Below, piece by piece: positions 18,305 through 27,506 of a stretch of DNA of 56,849 nucleotides. Below the pieces are notes generated by a model. That model was not told where the DNA came from, made no database searches, and saw only the letters and a program-made list of their open reading frames with translations. The translations under genes and the position numbers were made by a program. Every line of letters begins with the position of its first letter. The stretch's first letter is position 1. This stretch comes from Burkholderiales bacterium. Its GTDB lineage: Bacteria > Pseudomonadota > Gammaproteobacteria > Burkholderiales > Burkholderiaceae_C. The stretch spans positions 1-56,849 of the forward strand of contig CANHVY010000027.1 in NCBI GenBank assembly GCA_947464185.1, written 5' to 3'.

Positions 18305-19213
18305 ATGAAGCCCGTTCCCTGGGCGGCGTTCGCCTGCCTGGCCGCCAGCATGGCGCTGGTGGGCAGCTATGTGGGCTTGTCGCGCCTGCTGGTGGCGGCC
18401 CTTCCCGTCTTTCTGCTGGCGTGGCTGCGCTTTGGCATCGCCGCGGTGGCCATGGTGACCTGGCTGCGCCGGCAGCCGGGTGAGGCACCCCTTTCTGCCC
18501 AAGACCGCCGGCTCTTGTTCTGGGAAAGTTTTCTCGGCAACTTCGGCTTTTCCATCTGCATGCTGTTCGGCGTGGCGGCCACCTCCGCGGTGGCTGCAGG
18601 CGTGGTGATGGCCGCCATTCCGGCCGCCGTGGCGCTGATGTCGCGGGTGTTCCTGGGCGAACGCATCACGCGCAGGGTGCAGGCGGCCATCGGGTTGGCT
18701 GTGGGGGGCATCGCCCTGCTGGCGCTGGCCCGAGTGCCCGACGGCGCGGGGCAGGCCCCTGCAGCCCCATGGTGGGGCTACGCCCTGCTGCTTGGGGCGG
18801 TGGTGTGCGAGGCCAGCTATGTCGTCATCGGCAAGCGTCTGGCGGGCAGCGTGTCGCCTCAACGCATCAGCGCCCTGATCAATCTGTGGGGCCTTGCGCT
18901 CATCACACCGATGGGGCTGTGGCAGGCCTGGTCATTCCCCTTCGAAAGCGTTCAGGCCTCTACCTGGGGCTTGCTGGTGTTCTACGCCCTCGCGGCCAGT
19001 GTGGTGACCGTCTGGTTGTGGATGCGGGGGCTGCAGCATGTGCCCGCCTCGCAGGCGGGCATCTTCACCGTGTGCCTGCCCTTGAGCGCGGCGGCGGTGG
19101 GGGTGGTGTGGCTGGGAGAGCCCTTCGGGCCGGTGCATGGCGTGGCCCTGGGCATGGCGCTGGCGGGCCTGGTGCTGGCGACGTGGCCACAACGGGCCGG
19201 ACGGACGGGATAG
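18305..19213 (+). CDS. EamA/DMT-family transporter
   Basis: This 302-residue inner-membrane protein has about ten hydrophobic segments in two EamA repeats (roughly 1-140 and 155-295). Members export amino acids, metabolites or drugs. It starts 7 bp after glnT, so it belongs to the same transcript. It might release excess amine or a product of the module; the sequence does not show the substrate. It ends the plus-strand run and is convergent with glgA 78 bp away. Confidence 0.85.
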   Translation: MKPVPWAAFACLAASMALVGSYVGLSRLLVAALPVFLLAWLRFGIAAVAMVTWLRRQPGEAPLSAQDRRLLFWESFLGNFGFSICMLFGVAATSAVAAGVVMAAIPAAVALMSRVFLGERITRRVQAAIGLAVGGIALLALARVPDGAGQAPAAPWWGYALLLGAVVCEASYVVIGKRLAGSVSPQRISALINLWGLALITPMGLWQAWSFPFESVQASTWGLLVFYALAASVVTVWLWMRGLQHVPASQAGIFTVCLPLSAAAVGVVWLGEPFGPVHGVALGMALAGLVLATWPQRAGRTG

Positions 19214-19291
19214 CGCTGGACAGGTCCGGACGGGCAGGACAGGCCCGGGCAGGCCCGCCGCAGATGAGGATCGGCGCCGCGTCGAACCCGG

Positions 19292-20749
19292 TCAATTCTG
19301 AAGCTTGACCAGGGCCTCGTAGATCGCCCGGTACTGTCGCGCTGGCGCGGCCCAGGAAAAGTCCTGCGCCATACCGGTGAGTTGCAGGCGGCGGCGCAGC
19401 TTGGCGTTTCGCCATCCTGCCAGGGCCTGCTGAAGGCCTTCGGTCAACGACGCCAGGGTGGGCGCTTCAAAGGCGAAGCCGTTGGCGGCGCCTTGTGTCG
19501 CATCTTCCGCATGGTGAGGCACGACGGTGTCGGCCAAGCCTCCCGTGGCGCACACCACCGGCAGGGTGCCGTAGCGCAGGCCGTAGAGCTGGGTGAGCCC
19601 GCAGGGCTCGAAGCGCGACGGCACGGCGATCAGGTCAGCTCCTGCCATGAGGCGGTGGGCCCTGTCTTCGTCGTAGCCGATGCACACGGACACCTGGCCC
19701 GGATGGCTGCGCGCGGCCGATACGAAGGCTGCTTCGAGGGCGGGGTCGCCCGTGCCCTGCACCACCAACTGCGCGCCTTCGCGCAACAGGGTCGGCAAGG
19801 CGGCCAGCAGCAGGTCCAGGCCTTTCTGCTCCGTCAGGCGGCTGAGCGCCAGCACCAGGGGTGCCTGTGCATCGACCAACAGACCAGCTTCCGCCTGCAG
19901 TGCTTGTTTGCAAAGCGCCTTGCCCTTCAGGTCCTGTGGCCCGTAACGATGGGCCAGTGCCGAATCTGTTAGCGGATTCCACTCCTCGTCGTCAATGCCG
20001 TTGAGGATGCCCGTCAGTGCGTCGGCCCGGCTGCGCAGCACGCCATCCAGACCGCACCCGAAGGCGGGTGTGGTGATCTCGCGGGCATAGGTCGGGCTGA
20101 CGGTGGTCAGCCGATCGGCGAACTTCAGCCCCGCCTTCATGAAGGAAATCTGACCGTGGTACTCCAGCCCGGCGGAACTCATGTAGCGCGAAGACAGGCC
20201 CAGCAGCGCGCCGTCCGGATGGGGGAAGAGCCCCTGGTAGGCCAGGTTGTGCACAGTGAACACCGTGGCGGTGGCCGCCGTGTGGGCCTTCAGATAGGCG
20301 CAGGCCATCCCGGCATGCCAGTCATGGGCATGGACCAGGGCCGGCTGCCAGGCGGGATCCAGTCCGCCGGCAGCCAGTTGGGCGGCCACCCATCCCAGCA
20401 GCCCGAAGCGCTGCAGGTTGTCCGGCCAGGACTCACCCGCCGGGTCGTGGTACGGATTGCCCGCTTTTCCATAAAGCATGGGAGCCTGGATCACGTAGAC
20501 CGGCAAGCCGGAGCCTGGCATCTGTGCCCGCAGCAACTCCACGCGCGCCGCGCCGAAACACGGGCCCAGGGTGGCCACGGGGCGCAGATCGACCACGCCC
20601 TGCAGCACGGCTGGCCATCCCGGCAACAGCAGGCGGGAGTCAAGCCCGCCTTGGGCCTGTAGCGCCTGCGGCAGGGCTCCGAGCACATCGGCCAAGCCAC
20701 CCGTCTTGAGCAGGGGATGCGCCTCTGCAGCCACGTGCAACACGTTCAT
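19292..20749 (-). CDS. glgA: Glycogen synthase (ADP-glucose)
   Basis: GlgA adds glucose from ADP-glucose to glycogen chains. The 485-residue GT5 enzyme has the N-terminal [17 protein letters not shown] motif whose Lys binds ADP-glucose, and the C-terminal [17 protein letters not shown] block with the catalytic Glu. The ATG overlaps the glgC stop by 4 bp, so the pair is coupled. No branching enzyme or phosphorylase is in the window. Confidence 0.96.
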   Translation of the reverse strand: MNVLHVAAEAHPLLKTGGLADVLGALPQALQAQGGLDSRLLLPGWPAVLQGVVDLRPVATLGPCFGAARVELLRAQMPGSGLPVYVIQAPMLYGKAGNPYHDPAGESWPDNLQRFGLLGWVAAQLAAGGLDPAWQPALVHAHDWHAGMACAYLKAHTAATATVFTVHNLAYQGLFPHPDGALLGLSSRYMSSAGLEYHGQISFMKAGLKFADRLTTVSPTYAREITTPAFGCGLDGVLRSRADALTGILNGIDDEEWNPLTDSALAHRYGPQDLKGKALCKQALQAEAGLLVDAQAPLVLALSRLTEQKGLDLLLAALPTLLREGAQLVVQGTGDPALEAAFVSAARSHPGQVSVCIGYDEDRAHRLMAGADLIAVPSRFEPCGLTQLYGLRYGTLPVVCATGGLADTVVPHHAEDATQGAANGFAFEAPTLASLTEGLQQALAGWRNAKLRRRLQLTGMAQDFSWAAPARQYRAIYEALVKLQN

Positions 20750-22041
20750 TCGCTCGGCACCCTCTCGTAGCCGCCCGTGGCCGCCAGCAGCATCTCCCGT
20801 GTGACCAGCGTGATGCCGCTGTCGGTGCGGTGGAAGCGGCGCGCATCCTCAATGCCGTCCTCACCGATCACCGTGCCGTCCGGAATCTGGCAACCACGGT
20901 CCACCACCACCCGGTTCAGCCGGACGCCACGCCCTACCGTGACCCCGGGCAACAGCACGCTCCAGTTCACGGTGGCGAAGGAGTGCACGCGCACCTGCGA
21001 GAACAGGATGCTGCGGAAGATCGAACCCGACACGATGCAGCCGCCAGACACCAGCGACTCGATGGCCATGCCACGCCGGTCATCGAGGTTGTGGACAAAT
21101 TTGGCAGGTGGCAACTGGGGCTGGTAGGTCCAGATGGGCCACCGGGTGTCATACAGGTTCAGCAAGGGGTCCGTCGCGGTGAGATCGATGTTCGCGTCCC
21201 AATAGGCGTCGATGGTGCCCACGTCACGCCAATAGGGTTCGGATCCCAGGCGGCGCCCCACGCAGCTGAGCTCGAAGGGATGCGCCGCCGCCTTGCCCGC
21301 TTGCACGGCCTTGGGGATGATGTCCTTGCCGAAGTCATGGCTGGAGGTCGGGTCTGCGATGTCGCGCTCCAGCTCCCGGTAGAGGTAGCGCGCATTGAAG
21401 ATGTAGATGCCCATGCTGGCCAGGGCACGGTCAGGCTTGCCGGGCATGGCGGGCGGATCGGCCGGCTTCTCCACGAAGGCCGTGATGTTGCGGCGCTCGT
21501 CGATGGCCATCACGCCGAAGGCGCGGGCCTCCTGACGGTCCACCTCGATGCAGCCCACCGTCACCTCGCGGCCCAGTGCCACGTGGTCGGCCAGCATCAC
21601 CGCGTAATTCATCTTGTAGACGTGGTCACCTGCCAGCACCACCACGTAGTCCGCGCCGTAGGCGGCCAGGATGTCCTGGTTCTGGTAGACGGCATCGGCC
21701 GTGCCGCGGTACCAGGACTCCTCGTCCACGCGCTGCTGCGCCGGCAGCAGATCGACGAACTCGTTCATCTCCGGCCGCAGGAAAGCCCAGCCGCGCTGCA
21801 GGTGGCGCAGCAGGCTGTGGCTCTTGTACTGGGTGATGACCCCGATGCGCCGGATGCCGCTGTTCAGGCAGTTGGACAGCGCGAAGTCGACGATACGGAA
21901 CTTGCCCCCGAAGTAGACCGCCGGCTTCGCACGGTTGTCGGTCAGGCTCTTGAGCCGGCTGCCCCGGCCCCCTGCCAGCACCAGCGCCACCGCGCGCTTG
22001 GGCAGGTCCAGGCTCTGGGCGAGGTCGTGAGGAGTGATCAT
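20746..22041 (-). CDS. glgC: Glucose-1-phosphate adenylyltransferase
   Basis: GlgC makes ADP-glucose from ATP and glucose-1-phosphate, the regulated step of glycogen synthesis. The 431-residue protein has the nucleotide-binding [13 protein letters not shown], the [16 protein letters not shown] block, and a C-terminal left-handed beta-helix. I chose the ATG at 22041 because upstream frame runs into the tRNA-Val gene and its terminator. The ribosome site is weak. It is the first gene of glgC-glgA, downstream of a clear tRNA terminator. Confidence 0.96.
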   Translation of the reverse strand: MITPHDLAQSLDLPKRAVALVLAGGRGSRLKSLTDNRAKPAVYFGGKFRIVDFALSNCLNSGIRRIGVITQYKSHSLLRHLQRGWAFLRPEMNEFVDLLPAQQRVDEESWYRGTADAVYQNQDILAAYGADYVVVLAGDHVYKMNYAVMLADHVALGREVTVGCIEVDRQEARAFGVMAIDERRNITAFVEKPADPPAMPGKPDRALASMGIYIFNARYLYRELERDIADPTSSHDFGKDIIPKAVQAGKAAAHPFELSCVGRRLGSEPYWRDVGTIDAYWDANIDLTATDPLLNLYDTRWPIWTYQPQLPPAKFVHNLDDRRGMAIESLVSGGCIVSGSIFRSILFSQVRVHSFATVNWSVLLPGVTVGRGVRLNRVVVDRGCQIPDGTVIGEDGIEDARRFHRTDSGITLVTREMLLAATGGYERVPSE

Positions 22042-22168
22042 GGAAGCCCCCGAGGCATTGGCGCACGGCCCCCTTGGCCATTGCACGAGAGGCGAAGGAT
22101 GCCTCATTTCTTGCGCCATGCGGGTCGTGGCGCTATCGCCAGCCTCTTTGACCAGCGCCGCAAGAACC

Positions 22169-22204
22169 AAAAAGCCCAAGCAAATCAATGACCTGCTTGG
22201 GCTT
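22169..22204 (-). terminator. Intrinsic terminator after tRNA-Val
   Basis: On the minus strand an 11-bp perfect stem (AAGCCCAAGCA at 22194-22204 in its own sense and TGCTTGGGCTT at 22172-22182) with an 11-base loop is followed by a run of T. It lies just after the tRNA 3' end and separates it from glgC. Confidence 0.85.
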
Positions 22205-22209
22205 GGATC

Positions 22210-22286
22210 TGGTAGGCGCGATTGGACTCGAACCAACGACCCCCACCATGTCAAGGTGGTGCTCTAACCAGCTGAGCTACGCGCCT
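22210..22286 (-). tRNA. tRNA-Val (anticodon GAC)
   Basis: The 77-base gene folds into a full cloverleaf. The acceptor stem is AGGCGCG with CGCGCCT, the D arm GCTC/GAGC, the anticodon stem CCACC/GGTGG with loop TTGACAT, and the T arm GTTGG-TTCGAGT-CCAAT. The CCA end is encoded. Anticodon GAC reads valine codons GUC and GUU. A TACAAT -10 box lies at 22297-22302, so it has its own promoter very close to the 5' end. It stands alone between relA and glgC. Confidence 0.97.
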
Positions 22287-22296
22287 GAAAACCAAA

Positions 22297-22302
22297 ATTG
22301 TA
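22297..22302 (-). promoter_or_regulatory. -10 box of tRNA-Val
   Basis: TACAAT on the minus strand lies 10 bases upstream of the mature tRNA 5' end. No convincing -35 is visible at 16-18 bp spacing. Confidence 0.45.
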
Positions 22303-22408
22303 GCAGCCAGACGATCCCTCACCGCCCGAACCTGCCGCCATGGTTTCCTGATCTTCGCCCATGGGGGGTCGGCGGTCCCGGCCGGCGCTGCGCGTGCGGA
22401 CCGCAGGT

Positions 22409-24712
22409 TCATCGCCGACGGGCGCTGCGCACTCCTGAAACCTCCGCCACCTGGCGCAGCACCTGTTGAAGCCGGCGTGTGTCGCTCACCTCCACCGTGA
22501 AGGTCATCCAGGCCGTTCCGCCTGTGCTGTCCTTAACGCTGCGCGTGTTCACACCCGTAACGTTCACACGCTCGCGCGTCAGCACCTCTGAAATGTCACG
22601 CAGCAGACCCTGTCGGTCGGCGGCTTCGATCACCACATCCAGCGGGTACAGGGGCGCATGCCCGTTCGGGGTCCCGCGCACTGCGCGTTCGCCACCCGCC
22701 GCCGGGCCCTCGGCGGCCCCCCAATCCACGGGGATCACGCGGTCTGGAGAACTGCTGCTCATGTGGCGGAAGTTGCTGCAGTCCGTGCGGTGCACCGCCA
22801 CACCCTTGCCCCGGGTGACGAAGCCGCCGATGGCATCAGGCGGGGCCGGACGACAGCAGCGCGACAGCGTCGTCATGAGGGACTCCACACCTACCACCAA
22901 CACGCCACTGCGACCGGCGCGTGAGCGCCGGATGGCCACGGTGTCGTCCTGCCCGGTGGGCTGCTCGGGCGCTGGCCGCAGCAACGCCTCGATCTGCTTG
23001 AGGGAATACTCGTCCTTGCCCACCACCTCGAACAAGGCGCTGGCCTCCTTGAAGCCCAGACGCTCGGCCAGATCGTCAAGACGCAAGGATGTCTTGCCCT
23101 CACGTTGCAGCAAGCGTTCCACCAGTTCCCGGCCCTTCGCGATCGTATGCTGCAAGGCCTGGGCGTTGAACCAGGCCCGTACCTTCGCGCGGGCGCGCGG
23201 GCTCTGCAGGTAGCCCAGTTCGTGGTTGAGCCAGTCCAGGGAGGGCCCACCTTCACGTGCCGTCAGCACCTCCACCGTCTGGCCGTTCACCAGCGGGGTG
23301 TTCAGGGGCACCAGGGCACCGTCCACACGGGCACCGCGGCAATGGTGGCCCAGGTCGGTGTGCAGCGCATAGGCGAAGTCCACGGCGGTGGCGCCTGCGG
23401 TGAGTTCGACCACCGTGTATTGAGGGGTCAGGACGTAGATGCGGTCTTCGCTCGTCGGTGCAGGTGCGGTGGATGTTGCAGGCGCAGCGAACTCGCGCTC
23501 CCAGGCCAGCAGTTGGCGCATCACCTGCTTGCGGGCCTCGGTCATGCGTTCCGCTGCATCGGCGCTGGCGCTCACGCCGGCATAGCCCTTGGCTCCCGCC
23601 TCCTTGTAGGCCCAGTGGGCGGCCACCCCATGTTCGGCGTGATCGTGCATCGCCTGGGTCCGGATCTGCACTTCCACCGGGCGCTCGTCGTCCCCCAGCA
23701 CCACCGTGTGCAGGGATTGGTAGCCGTTGGGCTTGGGGCGGGCAATGTAGTCGTCGAACTCGCCTGCCAGCGGCCGGTACCGCTGGTGCAGGGCCGAGAG
23801 TGCGGCGTAGCAATCGGGCACCTCAGCCACGATCACCCGCAAGGCCCGGATGTCCAGGACCTTCTCGAAGGGCAGCGACTTGCCTTGCATCTTGCGCCAG
23901 ATGCTGTAGAGATGCTTGGGCCGCCCTTGCACCGCGCTGTCCAGGCCGGCTTGCCGAAGGACACCTGCCACCTGGTGCCGCACGAACTCCACAGCCAGTT
24001 CACGGGATTGCCGGCGTTCGTCGAGCAACTCCGCGATATGGCGGTAAGCCTGGGGTTCCAGGAAGCGGAAGGACAGGTCCTCCAGTTCCCACTTGATCTG
24101 CCAGATGCCCAGCCGGTTGGCCAGGGGCGCGAACACCTGCTGGGATTCCAGGGCCAGGGCGCTGCTGCACTGTGTCTTGCTGGAGGCATGCCAGCGCAGG
24201 GTCTGCAACCGGGAGGCCAGGCGCAGCAGCACCACACGCAAATCCTTGGAGAAGGCCAGCAGCATCTTGCGGACGCGCTCGGTCTGTCGCTCGCGGTCCT
24301 GGACACCGATCTGGGCCTCGCGGGCGGCGCGCTGCACCTGCACCAGCTTGCGGGTCAGCTCCACCAGTCCGGCATAAGACTCTCCAAAGGCCTGGGCCAC
24401 GGTCTCGCGCGGGCGCTGCAGGAACTCACCTACGTAGACCAGGAAGGCCGCGGCTTGCATGCCCGGGCCGGCACCCAGAGTCTTCAGGATCTGCGCCACT
24501 CCCACTGCGTGCGACCAGGCTTCCTCGCCCGAATCGAGGATGCGCCCCTTGAGCAGGGGCTCTGCAAAGGCGCGCGCCATGTCCAGAGCGTGCGCTTCAT
24601 CCACCGCCGCATCGGCGCTGCCGATGGCGGTGACGATGGGCAGGAGGCCGCCGGCTGGCGGGTCCACCGGCGCGGCGCCAGCGTCTGCGGCTGGGTTGTG
24701 CGATGTCTTCAT
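22409..24712 (-). CDS. relA: (p)ppGpp synthetase RelA
   Basis: RelA makes (p)ppGpp on stalled ribosomes and starts the stringent response. The 767-residue protein has the long RSH order. The N-terminal hydrolase-like domain (about 45-200) has lost the HD metal site: where active enzymes have HDxxED there is AAAFLVYVGEFL, so it should not degrade (p)ppGpp. The synthetase domain carries EFDDYIARPKPNGYQSLHT and VEVQIRT. A TGS domain (IYVLTPQYTVVELTAGATA) and C-terminal ACT domain follow. The ATG at 24712 starts 34 bp after the upstream hydrolase gene. Confidence 0.95.
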   Translation of the reverse strand: MKTSHNPAADAGAAPVDPPAGGLLPIVTAIGSADAAVDEAHALDMARAFAEPLLKGRILDSGEEAWSHAVGVAQILKTLGAGPGMQAAAFLVYVGEFLQRPRETVAQAFGESYAGLVELTRKLVQVQRAAREAQIGVQDRERQTERVRKMLLAFSKDLRVVLLRLASRLQTLRWHASSKTQCSSALALESQQVFAPLANRLGIWQIKWELEDLSFRFLEPQAYRHIAELLDERRQSRELAVEFVRHQVAGVLRQAGLDSAVQGRPKHLYSIWRKMQGKSLPFEKVLDIRALRVIVAEVPDCYAALSALHQRYRPLAGEFDDYIARPKPNGYQSLHTVVLGDDERPVEVQIRTQAMHDHAEHGVAAHWAYKEAGAKGYAGVSASADAAERMTEARKQVMRQLLAWEREFAAPATSTAPAPTSEDRIYVLTPQYTVVELTAGATAVDFAYALHTDLGHHCRGARVDGALVPLNTPLVNGQTVEVLTAREGGPSLDWLNHELGYLQSPRARAKVRAWFNAQALQHTIAKGRELVERLLQREGKTSLRLDDLAERLGFKEASALFEVVGKDEYSLKQIEALLRPAPEQPTGQDDTVAIRRSRAGRSGVLVVGVESLMTTLSRCCRPAPPDAIGGFVTRGKGVAVHRTDCSNFRHMSSSSPDRVIPVDWGAAEGPAAGGERAVRGTPNGHAPLYPLDVVIEAADRQGLLRDISEVLTRERVNVTGVNTRSVKDSTGGTAWMTFTVEVSDTRRLQQVLRQVAEVSGVRSARRR

Positions 24713-24746
24713 GGCCGGCGGGCCTGAAGGGCCACGGGCGAGCGCC

Positions 24747-25700
24747 TCAGCCGCCCGGCCCGGACGCCAGAAACGCGTGCACCACCTCGCGCTGATCGGG
24801 CTGCACCAGCATCGGAGCGTGGCCCACACCGGCAAACTCGTGCACGCGGGGTCGAGGACCGCGCGCCGCCATGGCCTGCGCCGTCTGCCGGGTCAGCAGA
24901 TCGGACTCCGCGCCACGCAGCAGCAAGGTGGGGCAAGAGATGGCGTCGAAGGCTTGCCACAGGCCCGCCTCGCCGGCAGCGGCCAGTTCCGGTGTGATGG
25001 CCCGGAAGGGCACGGCCAGCGCGGGGTCGTAGTGGGGCTTGAACGCGCCCTGGCCGTCGGGCACGATCTGCGGCCGGGTAAGGTCCAGCCACTGCTGGCG
25101 GGTGTGAGGCCCGAAACCCTGGGAGATCAGCCCCAACTGGTCGCCTGCATCTTCCAGGCTCTTGAAGCGCACCGGCAGGCCCAGGTAGCTGCCGATGCGC
25201 ACCAGGGCGGATGCTTCCAGCACCGGCCCCACGTCGTTCAGCACCAGGCGCCGCACGGGCGACTTGGGCAGGGCAGCCACCAGCAGGCCGATCAGGCCGC
25301 CCATGGAGGTGCCCACCCAGTCCACGGTCTGGGCATCCAGCCTGGCCAGCAGGGTCACCATGTCGGCCACGTAGGCCGGGATCGCGTAGCCCATGGGGTC
25401 GGTCAGCCAGTCGGATTGCCCGCGGCCCACCACATCAGGGCAGACCACGCGCCAGGTGCCGCACAAGTCACGCGCGAGGGTGTCGAAGTCGCGGCCCTGG
25501 CGGGTCAGACCGTGCACGCACACCAGCACCCGGGGATTGGCGGGGTCGCCCCACTCCCAGTAGGCCATGCGGTGCAGGCCACGGCTGTCCAGGCACTGGA
25601 CATGCCGCAGGCGGGGTTCGGTCGCGGCCGAATCTTGGGGGTCAGGTGCCACGGGCGGCGCGAGGCCGGAGGGGCTTGGGGTGCTTGCAGACAGCGTCAT
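24747..25700 (-). CDS. Alpha/beta-fold hydrolase
   Basis: The 317-residue protein is a complete alpha/beta hydrolase. The oxyanion region is CVHGLTRQGRDFD, the nucleophile serine is in GTSMGG, and the final catalytic His is in GVGHAPML. The first about 40 residues are proline/alanine-rich and low in conservation. The ATG at 25700 is used; a TTG seven codons upstream is the other option. It is divergent from a 3-hydroxybutyrate dehydrogenase gene, which suggests but does not prove a link to short-chain ester or hydroxyacid metabolism. Confidence 0.88.
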   Translation of the reverse strand: MTLSASTPSPSGLAPPVAPDPQDSAATEPRLRHVQCLDSRGLHRMAYWEWGDPANPRVLVCVHGLTRQGRDFDTLARDLCGTWRVVCPDVVGRGQSDWLTDPMGYAIPAYVADMVTLLARLDAQTVDWVGTSMGGLIGLLVAALPKSPVRRLVLNDVGPVLEASALVRIGSYLGLPVRFKSLEDAGDQLGLISQGFGPHTRQQWLDLTRPQIVPDGQGAFKPHYDPALAVPFRAITPELAAAGEAGLWQAFDAISCPTLLLRGAESDLLTRQTAQAMAARGPRPRVHEFAGVGHAPMLVQPDQREVVHAFLASGPGG

Positions 25701-25775
25701 GGCCAACAGGGGTAAGGGCAAGTTCAGATAATGATCCTAAGCTCAATACAACCTTGCTCCTGAAGGAATCAACGC

Positions 25776-26546
25776 ATGCTCACCGGCAAGACGGCTCTCA
25801 TCACGGGTTCGACCAGCGGCATTGGCCTGGGCATCGCCAGGATCATGGCCATGCACGGCGCCAACATCGTGCTCAACGGGTTTGGCGACGTGAACGCCGC
25901 AAAAAGGACACTGGCCGAGTTCGATTGCACCGTGGGATACCACGATGCCGACATGAGCAAGCCCGAAGAGATCGCGGCCATGATCAAGTATGCGGAAATG
26001 GAGATGGGGGGTGTCGACATCCTCGTCAACAACGCCGGCATCCAGCATGTAGCGCCGATCGACGAGTTCCCGGTGGAACGCTGGGATGCGGTGATCGCCA
26101 TCAATCTCAGCTCGGCCTTCCACACCACGCGCCTGATCCTGCCCGCGATGAAGGCCCGGCGCTGGGGGCGCATCATCAACGTGGCCTCGGCGCACGGCCT
26201 GGTGGCCTCGGCCAACAAGTCGGCTTACGTGGCCGCCAAGCACGGTCTGGTGGGCATGACCAAGGCTGTCGCGCTGGAAACGGCGACCACCGCCATCACC
26301 TGCAACGCCATCTGTCCGGGCTGGGTGCTCACGCCTTTGGTGCAGAAGCAGGTGGACGCGCGCGCCGTGCTGGACGGGGTGGACAACGAGGAAGCCAAGC
26401 GCAGACTTCTGGGCGAGAAGCAGCCCTCGCTCCAGTTCACCACGCCAGCTCAACTGGGCGAATTGGCGGTGTTTCTGTGTTCGCCGGCGGCGGACAACAT
26501 CCGGGGTGCGGCCATCAACGTCGACGGCGGCTGGCTGGCGCAGTAA
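25776..26546 (+). CDS. bdhA: 3-Hydroxybutyrate dehydrogenase
   Basis: This short-chain dehydrogenase oxidises 3-hydroxybutyrate to acetoacetate with NAD, the last step in using stored polyhydroxybutyrate. The 256-residue protein has the cofactor motif TGSTSGIGLG, NNAG, and the catalytic YxxxK in SAYVAAKHG. The QHVAPIDEFP and CNAICPGWVLTPLV segments are typical of the hydroxybutyrate subgroup. AAGGA precedes the ATG. With aceA in the same region it fits carbon-reserve use. Confidence 0.93.
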   Translation: MLTGKTALITGSTSGIGLGIARIMAMHGANIVLNGFGDVNAAKRTLAEFDCTVGYHDADMSKPEEIAAMIKYAEMEMGGVDILVNNAGIQHVAPIDEFPVERWDAVIAINLSSAFHTTRLILPAMKARRWGRIINVASAHGLVASANKSAYVAAKHGLVGMTKAVALETATTAITCNAICPGWVLTPLVQKQVDARAVLDGVDNEEAKRRLLGEKQPSLQFTTPAQLGELAVFLCSPAADNIRGAAINVDGGWLAQ

Positions 26547-26551
26547 GGCGT

Positions 26552-26565
26552 CGGCCTTCAGGCCG
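26552..26565. terminator. Possible terminator hairpin between bdhA and the SIMPL gene
   Basis: CGGCC and GGCCG surround the loop TTCA just after the bdhA stop, in a convergent gap. There is no T-run, so efficiency is doubtful. Confidence 0.35.
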
Positions 26566-26582
26566 CCCGTACGCCCTTTGCT

Positions 26583-26618
26583 GCCTGCACGGCCTGCGTA
26601 GCCTGCATGGCCTGCAGG
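26583..26618. repeat. Four tandem 9-bp repeats
   Basis: Units GCCTGCACG, GCCTGCGTA, GCCTGCATG and GCCTGCAGG stand head to tail, sharing GCCTGC with a variable three-base tail. They fill most of the gap between the convergent bdhA and SIMPL genes. The last unit plus the next C forms the palindrome GCCTGCAGGC. Confidence 0.8.
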
Positions 26619-26620
26619 CT

Positions 26621-27367
26621 TCAGCGCACCATCTGCACGGAACCACTGACGGTGGAGTTCACGCTGGTCTTGCCCGCCTCGACAGGCAGCGATTCCTGCG
26701 CTTCCGGCACGCTGGCGGCGCGCAGCATGGGCGCGCGGGCCAGCATCACCGGGGGCTCCTGCAGTCCGACCTGCACTTCCCTGATCTGGTAGCCAGAAAA
26801 CCCGAACTGTCGGGCATAGCTGTCGGCCTGGGTCCGGAACCTCGTGATGGCCTGACGGGTCGTTTCCTGTTCCACCTGCTCTCGCACCTCGCGCGAGAGC
26901 CCGAAGGCCACCCGGGTCACGGACATCGTGGCCAGGCGCCCCACCAACTGCGCCACGGCGGGCAGATCGCGGCCTTCGATCACCAACTCGGCCCGCCCCA
27001 CCCACCCCGCGATGGACGGCTGAGAAGAGCGAGCTGGCGGGGTGGCGTACCGTGGGCTGAGCGAGAAGGCACCCGTCTGGACTTCCAGCGCCTTGGGGCG
27101 GGCTGCCTTGCGCGCCTCGGCCAATGCGGCTTCCAGCGCTTGCCGCAACTGCGACTGCACAACGCTGGCGTCCGGACCGTCCCGGGTAGCGGCCAGGGTG
27201 ACGGAAAGCGTGTCCATCGTCACCTCGACTGAAGCGCTGGCGCTCAGGCTCAGCACATTGCCAGGCGCTGTTGCAGCGGCAGTCACCGATGGTTGAGCCT
27301 GCGCGGTACAGGACCACGCGGCAACGGCCATGATGAGGGCGGGCAAGGCTGCAGATCTGTGGGGCAT
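26621..27367 (-). CDS. SIMPL (DUF541) periplasmic protein
   Basis: This 248-residue exported protein has a signal peptide (1-25, ending CTAQAQ) followed by a SIMPL domain. Typical segments are LSLSASASVEVTMDTLSVTLAATRDGPDA and QTGAFSLSPRY. Family members (for example E. coli YggE) are periplasmic or membrane-associated and have been linked to oxidative stress, but the biochemical role is unclear. It is divergent from the ompR-type regulator, with a 139-bp shared promoter region. Confidence 0.88.
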   Translation of the reverse strand: MPHRSAALPALIMAVAAWSCTAQAQPSVTAAATAPGNVLSLSASASVEVTMDTLSVTLAATRDGPDASVVQSQLRQALEAALAEARKAARPKALEVQTGAFSLSPRYATPPARSSQPSIAGWVGRAELVIEGRDLPAVAQLVGRLATMSVTRVAFGLSREVREQVEQETTRQAITRFRTQADSYARQFGFSGYQIREVQVGLQEPPVMLARAPMLRAASVPEAQESLPVEAGKTSVNSTVSGSVQMVR

Positions 27368-27421
27368 GGCGTGTCGTCTCCTTCAGGGTTTTGCCGCTGG
27401 AATCGCTCTTCGCGGCCGACC

Positions 27422-27446
27422 GCAACAGATGTAACACAAGGTGACA
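27422..27446 (+). promoter_or_regulatory. OmpR-like tandem half-sites upstream of ompR/envZ
   Basis: GCAACA (27422), GTAACA (27431) and GTGACA (27441) are spaced 9 and 10 bases apart in the same orientation, upstream of the regulator gene and downstream of no other start. OmpR family dimers bind such direct half-sites about one helical turn apart. Autoregulation is an inference. Confidence 0.45.
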
Positions 27447-27506
27447 GCGGGCCTGCTGCACGCTGGTCGAGCCGCACAATCCCGGCACGCTACTTCAACA
27501 TCCGAC

